NCBI RefSeq assembly: GCF_020535565.1
Contig: NZ_CP084758.1
Coordinates: 4,787,001 to 4,851,000, forward strand
DNA: 64,000 nt
Direction: 5' to 3'
From: Shinella sp. XGS7
Lineage (GTDB): Bacteria > Pseudomonadota > Gammaproteobacteria > Burkholderiales > Burkholderiaceae_C
A program made the position numbers and the translations under genes. Under the pieces are notes generated by a model, which worked only from the letters and a program-made list of their open reading frames with translations, ran no database searches and had not been told where the DNA came from. Shown here one piece after another: positions 57,648 to 64,000 of this stretch (position 1 is the first letter of the stretch; the number at the start of each line of letters is the position of its first letter).

Positions 57648-59492
57648 ATGTCCCACTGTCATCCTTCCCCCATGGCGCGTACCGCGCTGTCCCGGCTGCT
57701 GCTGGCCCTCAGCGCATGCGCCCTGACGGCCACGGCCGATGCAATGCCACCGCCCCAATCCGGCACCTCCGTGCAGGCGCGCAGCCTCGAGGCCCGGCGC
57801 CTGCACGCTCTGCTCGCCGAAGCCTGGGAGGACGGCGCCCGCCGTTATCCCGAGTTGGCCACTTTTCGTGGGGATCATCGTTTCGGGGACAAGCTCAGCG
57901 ATGTCAGCCCAGAGGCCGAGGCTGCTGCCCGATCCCTACGCCAGCGCTACGAGCAGCGCCTGCGGACCATCCCACGGGGGCGCCTGAACGCCCAGGACCG
58001 AGTCTCATACGACATGTTCCTGCGCAGTCTGCGCGAGGAAGAAGAGCTGGATCGCTACAAGGGCTATCGCAGCATGAGCATAGGCTCCCACTGGGGCTTT
58101 CAAACCCTGCTGGCAGAGTTGCTGAGCGAGAGTCCGGCCCGCAGCGAACAGGATCTGCGCCGCATCCTCGCGCGCTTCGCGGCCTACCCAATGCGGGTAG
58201 ACCAGGAGCTCGCCCGACTGGAGCGCGGAATGCAGCTGGGCTGGATCTCCAGCCGTCCGGTGCTGGAGCGCGCGCTGGAGCAGCTGGACGAGCAACTCAC
58301 CGCTGAACTCACGAGCAGCCCCTTCTACGAACCTTTCCAGCGCAGCGGTAAGGAGCTGCCCGAGTCCACGCTCAGCCTCCTGCAAATGCAGGCCCAGGAC
58401 GCGGTGCGTAGCCAGATCTACCCAGCCATGCGGAAGCTCTCCCGCTATCTGCGCGAGCGCTATCTGCCTCTGGCGCCGACGGATGGCGCCTACCAGCAAT
58501 ACCCCCAGGGCCGAGAGGTCTACGCCGCCCTGGTGCACCAGCAAACCACCACGACGCTGAGCCCGGACGAGGTGCACGAGATCGGCCTGGCCCAGGTCAA
58601 GCGCCTGCGCGCCGAGATGGAGGCGGTGCGCGAGCAGGCCGGCTTCAAGGGCACTCTGAGCGAGTTCATGGCGGCCATCAAGAACGACCCCGCCCAGTAC
58701 TACCCCGATGGCGAGAGCCTGCTGGCTGGCTACCGCGAGATTGCCAAGCGCATCGACCCCGAGCTGCCCCGCCTCTTTGCCGAGCTGCCCCGTGCGCCCT
58801 ACGGCGTGCGCGCCATGCCCGCCTATTTGGGCCCCGGCGCGGCCGAAAGCTATAGCCCCCCCGGGCAGAGTGGGTACAGCGCCGGCTGGTTCAACGCCAA
58901 TGCCCTGGCCTTCAGGAACAAGCCCAAATGGGCCATGGAGGCCCTGGTGGCGCACGAGGCCATGCCCGGCCACCATCTGCAAGGCGCGCGTGCAGCCGAG
59001 CTGAACGATCTACCGGCGTTGCGTCGCCACACCTTCATCACCGCCTACGGCGAGGGCTGGGCCCTCTATGCCGAGACCCTTGGCGAGGAACTGGGCCTGT
59101 ACCGCACGCCCTACAGCCGTTTCGGCTATTTGCAGGGCCAGATGCTGCGCGCCACCCGCCTGGTGGTCGACACCGGCCTGCATGCCAAGGGCTGGAGCCG
59201 CCAGCAGGCCATCGACTACATGATCGAGCAAGGTGGCGAGGACCCGGTCTATATCGCAGCCGAGGTAGACCGCTATTACTCCATCCCCGGCCAGGCTCTG
59301 GCCTACATGATGGGCAAGCTGCGCATCGAGGCCCTGCGCGACCGCGCCCGCCAGACCCTGGGCGAGCGCTTTGCGCTGCGCGACTTCCATATGGTGGTGC
59401 TGGACCAGGGGGCGGTGCCCCTGGACGTGCTGGAACGGCGCGTGGACGAGTGGGTGGCCGGGCAGCTCAAGCCGGGTTCGGCACTTCGATGA
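57648..59492 (+). CDS. Exported DUF885 zinc peptidase-like protein, copy 2 (614 aa)
   Basis: A tandem paralogue of the gene at 55715. It has its own signal peptide and the same HEAMPGHHLQ zinc motif and YGEGWALYAETLGEELG block. The N-terminal third and the loop near PGAAESYSPPGQSGYSAG differ, while long stretches of the middle and C-terminal coding DNA (for example around 58570-58800 versus 56637-56870) are nearly identical at the nucleotide level. Its 3' end overlaps the convergent NIF3 gene by 26 bp. Confidence 0.88.
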   Translation: MSHCHPSPMARTALSRLLLALSACALTATADAMPPPQSGTSVQARSLEARRLHALLAEAWEDGARRYPELATFRGDHRFGDKLSDVSPEAEAAARSLRQRYEQRLRTIPRGRLNAQDRVSYDMFLRSLREEEELDRYKGYRSMSIGSHWGFQTLLAELLSESPARSEQDLRRILARFAAYPMRVDQELARLERGMQLGWISSRPVLERALEQLDEQLTAELTSSPFYEPFQRSGKELPESTLSLLQMQAQDAVRSQIYPAMRKLSRYLRERYLPLAPTDGAYQQYPQGREVYAALVHQQTTTTLSPDEVHEIGLAQVKRLRAEMEAVREQAGFKGTLSEFMAAIKNDPAQYYPDGESLLAGYREIAKRIDPELPRLFAELPRAPYGVRAMPAYLGPGAAESYSPPGQSGYSAGWFNANALAFRNKPKWAMEALVAHEAMPGHHLQGARAAELNDLPALRRHTFITAYGEGWALYAETLGEELGLYRTPYSRFGYLQGQMLRATRLVVDTGLHAKGWSRQQAIDYMIEQGGEDPVYIAAEVDRYYSIPGQALAYMMGKLRIEALRDRARQTLGERFALRDFHMVVLDQGAVPLDVLERRVDEWVAGQLKPGSALR

Positions 59493-60219
59493 ACTGCTGG
59501 CGCAGGCCCGGGAAGTCCTGGGCCAGGCGCGCGCCCAGGGCCTGCACCCCATAGCGCTCGGTGGCGTGGTGACCGGCCGCCACATAGGCCACGCCGGTCT
59601 CGGCCGCGTAGTGGGCCTGGGGCTCGGAGATCTCGCCGGTCACGAAGACATCGGCCCCGGCCGCGATCGCCGCCTCGAAAAAGCCCTGGGCCCCGCCGGT
59701 GCACCAGGCCACGCGGCGCAACGCCCGGCCGTCGCCCGGCACGGCCAGCACCTCGCGGCCCAGGCGCTGGCGCAGCTGCGCGCTGAATTCGTCCAGCGAG
59801 GCCGGTGCCGGCAGCGGGCCGGCAAAGCCCAGGTCCTGCTCGCCAAAGCGTGCATCGGCCTGCCAGCCCAGCAGGCGGCCGAGCTGCGCGTTATTGCCCA
59901 GCTCGGCGTGCGCGTCCAGCGGCAGGTGGTAGGCGAAGAGATTGATATCGTGCTGCAGCAGACGCTGCAGGCGCTGCTTCATCCAGCCGGTGATGCGCCC
60001 GTCCTGGCCGCGCCAGAACAGGCCGTGGTGCACCAGGATGGCATCGGCCCCGGCGGCAATGGCCGCCTCGATCAGGGCCAGGCTGGCGGTCACGCCACAG
60101 ACCACATGCGCAATCTCGTCGCGGCCCTGCACCTGCAGACCGTTCGGCCCATAATCCTTGAACCGCCCCACATCCAGCAGCTGATTCAGATGGCGATCGA
60201 TGTCTTGGCGATGGGGCAT
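59467..60219 (-). CDS. NIF3/DUF34 family dinuclear metal-binding protein, 250 aa
   Basis: YbgI/NIF3-like protein. Metal ligands are visible in ILVHHGLFWRG (His-His) and in AHYAAETGVAYVAAGHHATERYG near the C-terminus. The start HLNQLLDVGRFKDYGPNGLQVQG is characteristic. The family is often tied to GTP cyclohydrolase I type 2 annotations and metal handling, but its true role is unsettled. Divergent from the DegS-like gene (20 bp apart); overlaps the DUF885 gene 3' end. Confidence 0.9.
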   Translation of the reverse strand: MPHRQDIDRHLNQLLDVGRFKDYGPNGLQVQGRDEIAHVVCGVTASLALIEAAIAAGADAILVHHGLFWRGQDGRITGWMKQRLQRLLQHDINLFAYHLPLDAHAELGNNAQLGRLLGWQADARFGEQDLGFAGPLPAPASLDEFSAQLRQRLGREVLAVPGDGRALRRVAWCTGGAQGFFEAAIAAGADVFVTGEISEPQAHYAAETGVAYVAAGHHATERYGVQALGARLAQDFPGLRQQFIEVPNPA

Positions 60220-60239
60220 GGTGGTGAGAGGCGCTAGCG

Positions 60240-61409
60240 GTGCGAAGAATTTGGCTGATTTTCTCCCAGGCTGTGACGGTGATCCTGGCCGGGCTGTTCG
60301 TGGTGGCCACGCTCAAGCCGCAATGGCTGCCACGGGGCGAGCGCGCGGCCGCCACCCTGATCAGCCTGCCCGCCCTGCCACCGGCGACGCAGGCCGCAGC
60401 CGCGCCCGCGGGCGGTTTCCGCCAGGCCGCCCTGCTGGCCTCGCCGGCCGTGGTCAGCATCACCGCCAGCAAGGCGCCGTCGCGGCGCGCTCGCCAGGCC
60501 GATGACCCCTGGCTGCGCTTTCACCGCGGCCTGCGCCAGCAGCGCGAGCGCGAGAGCGAAGACGGCGAGAACACGCCCTTCGGCCTGGGCTCGGGCGTGA
60601 TCGTCAGCCCCGAGGGCTATCTGCTCACCAACAGCCATGTGGTCAATGGCGCGGCCGAGATCGAGGTGCAGCTGGCGGACGGCCGCCAGGCCAAGGCCAC
60701 CCTGGTGGGCAACGATCCCGAGACCGATGTGGCCGTGCTCAAGATCGCGCTGGACAAGCTGCCCGTGATCGCCCTGGGCAATGAGCAGGACCTGCAGGTG
60801 GGCGATCTCGTGCTGGCCATCGGCAACCCGTTCGGCGTCGGCCAGACGGTGACGAGCGGCATCGTCTCGGCGCTGGCGCGCAACCAGGTGCGCTCCGGCG
60901 ACTTCGGCTTCTTCATCCAGACGGATGCCTCGATCAATCCCGGCAATTCCGGCGGCGGCCTCATCAACATGAACGGCGAGCTGATCGGCATCAACACCGC
61001 CATCTTCTCGCGCGGCGGCGGCAGCCTGGGCATCGGCTTTGCCATTCCCGTGGGCACGGCGCGCCAGGTGATGCAGGCCCTGGTGGCCGAGGGCCAGGTG
61101 GCGCGTGGCTGGATCGGCGTGCAGACGCGCGAGCTCACGCCCGAATTCGTCGAGGCCTTCAAGCTCAGCACGCAGGAAGGCGTGCTGGTCAGCGGCGTGG
61201 TGCTGAATGCGCCGGCGGCCAAGGCCGGCATCAAGCCCGGCGATGTGGTGACCCGGGTGGCCGGCGCGCCGGTGAACAGCCCCCGCCAGCTGCTGGCCGC
61301 GGTGGCGGCGCTCAAGCCGCAAAGCCAGGCGGCCATTGCGGTGCAGCGCGGCACGCAGGCACTGGAGTTCCAGCTGCAGGTGGCCCAGCGCCCGCCGCCC
61401 CAGGAGTGA
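60240..61409 (+). CDS. DegS/HtrA-type S1C serine protease, one PDZ domain, 389 aa
   Basis: A single N-terminal helix (about residues 7-25) anchors the protein. The trypsin-like domain has the triad His133 (LLTNSHVV), Asp163 (PETDVAVLKI) and Ser237 (NPGNSGGG); one PDZ domain covers about 290-380 (GWIGVQTRELTPEF, GVVLNAPAAKAGIKPGDVV). This is DegS-like architecture, acting in envelope stress sensing. Start is GTG at 60240. The segment around 60830-60970 (NPFGVGQTVTSG to GGGLINMNGE) uses ACG, CCG and GTC codons unlike the rest and has alphaproteobacterial wording. Confidence 0.92.
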   Translation: MRRIWLIFSQAVTVILAGLFVVATLKPQWLPRGERAAATLISLPALPPATQAAAAPAGGFRQAALLASPAVVSITASKAPSRRARQADDPWLRFHRGLRQQRERESEDGENTPFGLGSGVIVSPEGYLLTNSHVVNGAAEIEVQLADGRQAKATLVGNDPETDVAVLKIALDKLPVIALGNEQDLQVGDLVLAIGNPFGVGQTVTSGIVSALARNQVRSGDFGFFIQTDASINPGNSGGGLINMNGELIGINTAIFSRGGGSLGIGFAIPVGTARQVMQALVAEGQVARGWIGVQTRELTPEFVEAFKLSTQEGVLVSGVVLNAPAAKAGIKPGDVVTRVAGAPVNSPRQLLAAVAALKPQSQAAIAVQRGTQALEFQLQVAQRPPPQE

Positions 61410-61434
61410 TGAGGGGCGGCGCGGCCGCCCGGCT

Positions 61435-62232
61435 TCAGGCCTGGCCGGACGACCCGGCGCTCTCTTCCTCGGGCGCCTTGGAGTAGCGCATGAACAGGCC
61501 CGCGGCCCAGATGCCCACCTCATAGAGCAGGCACATGGGAATGGCCAGGGCCAGCTGCGAGACCACGTCGGGCGGCGTGACCACGGCCGCGATCACGAAG
61601 GCGATCACGATGAAGTAGCCGCGGAATTCGCGCAGCTTGGCCACCGTGACCAGGCCCATGCGGGCCAGCACGACCACCACCACCGGCACCTCGAAGGCGG
61701 CGCCGAAGGCGATGAACATATTGATCACAAAGCCCAGGTAGGCCTCGATATCCGGCGCGGCCGTGATGCTCTTGGGCGCAAAGCCCTGGATGAAGGCAAA
61801 GACCTTGCCGAACACGAAGAAGTAGCAGAAGGCCACGCCCAGGAAGAACAGCAAGGTGCTGGACACCACCAGGGGCAGGATCAGACGCTTCTCGTGCGAG
61901 TACAGACCCGGCGCCACAAAGGCCCAGATCTGGTACAGCACCACGGGCAGGGCCAGGAAGAAGGCGGCCAGCAGGGTGATCTTCAGCGGCACCAGAAAGG
62001 GCGAGATCACATTGGTGGCGATCATGGTCGAGCCCTGGGGCAGGTGCGAGACCAGGGGCGCGGCCAGCAGATCGTAGAGCGGGCCCGGGCCGGGATACAG
62101 GGCCAGCACGCCAAAGCACACAGCGATGGCGATGACGGCGCGGATCAGGCGGTCACGCAGCTCGATCAGGTGGGAGACGAAGGGCTGCTCGGTGCCGGCC
62201 AGTTCGTCCTCGGTCTTGTTGGGGTCGCTCAT
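61435..62232 (-). CDS. tatC: Twin-arginine translocase subunit TatC
   Basis: TatC is the receptor for twin-Arg signal peptides. The 265-residue protein has six helices and the family blocks [17 protein letters not shown] (N-terminal helix), [33 protein letters not shown], and [18 protein letters not shown]; the Glu in the last block is the conserved TM4 residue. The last 30 residues are hydrophilic. Start overlaps the tatB stop (ATGA). Confidence 0.97.
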   Translation of the reverse strand: MSDPNKTEDELAGTEQPFVSHLIELRDRLIRAVIAIAVCFGVLALYPGPGPLYDLLAAPLVSHLPQGSTMIATNVISPFLVPLKITLLAAFFLALPVVLYQIWAFVAPGLYSHEKRLILPLVVSSTLLFFLGVAFCYFFVFGKVFAFIQGFAPKSITAAPDIEAYLGFVINMFIAFGAAFEVPVVVVVLARMGLVTVAKLREFRGYFIVIAFVIAAVVTPPDVVSQLALAIPMCLLYEVGIWAAGLFMRYSKAPEEESAGSSGQA

Positions 62233-62723
62233 GGGAAGGGACGGCGGGGCGGACGAAAGCGCGCCACGCGAGCGGCACCGGATTGCACATGACGGCGGAC
62301 GCCCTCACGCTGCTTGTACCACTGGGGAGTGGCGCCGCGCTTGAGGCGCCAGTTCTTCTTGGGCGGCTGGTAGGCCGGCACGCCGGGCGGCGGCGCCAGG
62401 GCGCTGCTGCTCTCATAAGCGCTGTCCAGGCCCGAGGTCGCCTCGGACCAGCTCTGCTCGAAGGCCTGGTTGGTCTCGTTGAATTCCTTGTGAACCGTCT
62501 GCTCCATGTCGCGGGCGGCATCCTCGACATGGGTCTTCATCTTCTTGAGCTCTTCGAGCTCGATGGAGCGGTTCACCTCGGCCTTGACGTCGGCCACATA
62601 GCGCTGGGCCTTGCCCAGCAGATGGCCCACGGTGCGCGCCACGCGCGGCAGGCGCTCAGGGCCGATCACGATCAGCGCCACGGCGCCAATCAGGGCCAGC
62701 TTGTCGAAGCCGAAATCAATCAT
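62229..62723 (-). CDS. tatB: Twin-arginine translocase subunit TatB
   Basis: A single N-terminal helix ([33 protein letters not shown]) is followed by an amphipathic helix and a charged tail, the TatB pattern with the conserved Glu and GPERLP hinge. The C-terminus is a basic, Pro-rich extension. 164 residues. Second of tatABC; 43 bp after tatA. Confidence 0.95.
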   Translation of the reverse strand: MIDFGFDKLALIGAVALIVIGPERLPRVARTVGHLLGKAQRYVADVKAEVNRSIELEELKKMKTHVEDAARDMEQTVHKEFNETNQAFEQSWSEATSGLDSAYESSSALAPPPGVPAYQPPKKNWRLKRGATPQWYKQREGVRRHVQSGAARVARFRPPRRPFP

Positions 62724-62766
62724 TCAGGGGCGCCGCGTGCAGCGGACGTCAAGAGGGCTGGCGGGC

Positions 62767-63006
62767 TCAGGACTTGGTCTTGGCCTCGACGTCAACGGTA
62801 TTCGGGTCATGGGCCTTGTTGGCCGTGACCTGCTGCGAGGGCGCAGCCGCGGCCTCGCCGCCATTGCCACCGTCCTTGATGCCGTCCTTGAAACCCTTGA
62901 CGGCGGCACCCAGATCGGAGCCCACATTCTTGAGCTTCTTGGTACCAAAGATCAGCACCACCACAGCCAGCACGATGAGCCAGTGCCAAATGCTGAATGA
63001 ACCCAT
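62767..63006 (-). CDS. tatA: Twin-arginine translocase subunit TatA
   Basis: TatA forms the protein-conducting ring. [40 protein letters not shown] contains the transmembrane helix, the FG hinge and the amphipathic helix. The ATG at 63006 is chosen because AGGAG lies six bases upstream; a second ATG at 63012 is too close to it. 79 residues. Confidence 0.95.
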   Translation of the reverse strand: MGSFSIWHWLIVLAVVVLIFGTKKLKNVGSDLGAAVKGFKDGIKDGGNGGEAAAAPSQQVTANKAHDPNTVDVEAKTKS

Positions 63007-63116
63007 AGTCATCTCCTGGAAACAAGACCGCCATTCTAGGGGGCCTGCATGACAATTCTTCGCCGGGGCTTTTGCGGGCCCCGGAGTTCAGGGCCGCGCT
63101 CGGTCCCCCCAGCCCC

Positions 63117-63173
63117 GCCCTGCAAGACAGGGCTGGTCCTTCGCCGAGCGTCGGTCGGTCCTCAGGACCGACC
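63117..63173 (-). other. Intercistronic hairpins between the HIT gene and tatA
   Basis: GCCCTG (63117-63122) pairs with CAGGGC (63128-63133). GGTCGGTCCT (63153-63162) pairs perfectly with AGGACCGACC (63164-63173). No T tract follows, so they may punctuate rather than end the his-HIT-tat transcript. Confidence 0.5.
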
Positions 63174-63184
63174 TCGGTCCCGGC

Positions 63185-63532
63185 TCAGCCCTTTGCCCAG
63201 GGGCGCGGACCGCCCATGACGTGCATATGCAGGTGATACACCTCCTGCCCGCCGTCGGGGCCGGTGTTGATCACGGTGCGAAAGCCATTGCTCACGCCCA
63301 GCTCCTTCATCAGGCGCGGCGCCAGCACGGCCATGCGGCCCATCAGCTCGGCATGTTCGGGCTGCAGCTCGGCCATGCTGGCAATGTGCAGCTTGGGAAT
63401 CAGCAGGATGTGCACCGGCGCCCAGGGGTGGATGTCGTGGAAGCCGAGGATGTGCTCATCCTCATAGACCTTCTTGGCCGGGATCTGACCGGCGATGATC
63501 TTGCAGAAGATGCAGTTGGGATCGTGGCTCAT
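63185..63532 (-). CDS. HIT family (histidine triad) nucleotide-binding protein, 115 aa
   Basis: HinT-like phosphoramidase. The start MSHDPNCIFCKIIAGQIPAKKVYEDEHILGFHDIHPWAPVHILLIPKLHI and the histidine triad HLHMHVMGG near the C-terminus are diagnostic; the protein hydrolyses AMP-lysine-type bonds. The ATG at 63532 overlaps the stop of the upstream membrane-protein gene (ATGA). Gene order hisE-membrane protein-HIT-tatABC is typical of Burkholderiales. Confidence 0.94.
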   Translation of the reverse strand: MSHDPNCIFCKIIAGQIPAKKVYEDEHILGFHDIHPWAPVHILLIPKLHIASMAELQPEHAELMGRMAVLAPRLMKELGVSNGFRTVINTGPDGGQEVYHLHMHVMGGPRPWAKG

Positions 63533-63915
63533 TGAATGGCTTGGTTGGCGTTCAGGGTGGTCCAGCCGCGCACGATGCGGTAGAGGAACCAGATCGAGAT
63601 CAGGCACCAGGCGATCCAGCCCGGCAGCAGAAAGAGCAGCCACAGCGGCGCAGTGAGCGCATAGGCCAGGCCGGCGAAGAGCACGCTGCGCAGGCGCCAG
63701 CGGAAGTGGCTGGCCTGCCAGCTGCCCTGGGCATCGCCGCGCTTGACCAGATCGATCAGCACCGCCACCAGCAGGAGCAGCACGCTCACCTGCATGCCCG
63801 GCAGCAGGGCGCCCAGGGCCACGATGGTGTGCAGCACATAGCTGACAATGCCCACGGCGCGCAGGTTCTGCGCCCGCGCCGGGTCCAGCACCACGGTCTC
63901 GACGGTCTGGTTCAT
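63529..63915 (-). CDS. Small membrane protein, DUF4870-like, 128 aa
   Basis: Three to four hydrophobic helices (about residues 20-60 in two segments, then 78-112). The sequence GIVSYVLHTIVALGALLPG and the end WFLYRIVRGWTTLNANQAI match the DUF4870-like proteins encoded between hisE and the HIT gene in this order. Function unknown. Its stop overlaps the HIT start. Confidence 0.85.
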   Translation of the reverse strand: MNQTVETVVLDPARAQNLRAVGIVSYVLHTIVALGALLPGMQVSVLLLLVAVLIDLVKRGDAQGSWQASHFRWRLRSVLFAGLAYALTAPLWLLFLLPGWIAWCLISIWFLYRIVRGWTTLNANQAIQ

Positions 63916-63923
63916 GATGGGCC

Positions 63924-64000
63924 TCAGCCTCCGCGATTCTCGGGCCGCTGGGCAAATTCCTGCAGACCCGACAGGCCTTCGCGCCGCGCCAGCTCGCGGA
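63924..64000 (-). CDS. hisE: Phosphoribosyl-ATP pyrophosphatase HisE, C-terminal end only
   Basis: Only the last 24 residues are in the window (RELARREGLSGLQEFAQRPENRGG). They fit the HisE tail (R-x-GLSG-x-x-E-x-A), and the gene's position before the DUF4870-like and HIT genes is the conserved his-operon end. The rest lies beyond the right edge. Confidence 0.6.
   Translation of the reverse strand, partial: RELARREGLSGLQEFAQRPENRGG

Overview
The window is high-GC DNA with almost exclusive use of C- or G-ending codons. It looks like a chromosome segment of a Burkholderiales betaproteobacterium of the Roseateles/Pelomonas/Rubrivivax type. The evidence is conserved gene order (petABC-sspA-sspB-tRNA-Thr; hisE-small membrane protein-HIT-tatABC next to a DegS-like protease), a urtABCDE urea transporter, PEP-CTERM proteins and a single-TM SecA-linked DciA-like protein. 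No phage, plasmid, IS transposase or CRISPR array was seen.

Layout. 1-2.6 kb: an unknown minus-strand operon of two secreted proteins and one membrane protein, cut by the left edge. 2.6-7.5 kb: a MITE-like element, then a well-formed sigma-54 promoter with NtrC-like sites driving an NMT1/SsuA-type ABC importer plus a porin, followed by a PCu(A)C copper chaperone. 7.5-13.1 kb: a small exported protein (minus), ureD, a prolyl oligopeptidase and a chemoreceptor. 13.4-19.4 kb (minus): the urea ABC transporter urtABCDE. 19.7-29.5 kb: a beta-propeller exported protein, an ABC efflux/permease operon with an HlyD-type adaptor, an RNA-methyltransferase-like protein, a sulfatase-modifying-factor-like lipoprotein, a phosphatase, a 51-residue basic protein and an FAD oxidoreductase. 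30.0-34.5 kb (minus): a LuxR-type response regulator and a very large hybrid kinase whose sensor is an NCS1-type permease. 34.7-40.6 kb: ureA-hupE/ureJ-ureB-ureC-(SPOR-like protein)-ureE-ureF. 40.6-64 kb: housekeeping genes argJ, two PEP-CTERM proteins, secA, a DciA-like gene, tRNA-Thr, sspBA, petABC, mscL, a DUF1631 protein, pdxA, a tandem pair of DUF885 peptidases, NIF3, a DegS-like protease, tatABC, HIT, and the end of hisE.

The left half reads as a nitrogen-scavenging district. A probable sigma-54-dependent importer, a urea importer, urease and a permease-type sensor kinase lie within 40 kb. The urease set is scattered: ureD is 26 kb from ureA, and ureG is absent from the window. The features most worth a second look are: the ureC gene, whose body reads like alphaproteobacterial sequence; the permease-kinase fusion with a conserved-looking cysteine cluster; a dispersed palindromic repeat that begins exactly at the stop codon of both periplasmic-binding-protein genes; a (CAA)8 microsatellite in the urtA leader; and sigma-54-like elements abutting ureA and ureD. 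Every family assignment rests on reading translated sequence by eye; no database search was run.
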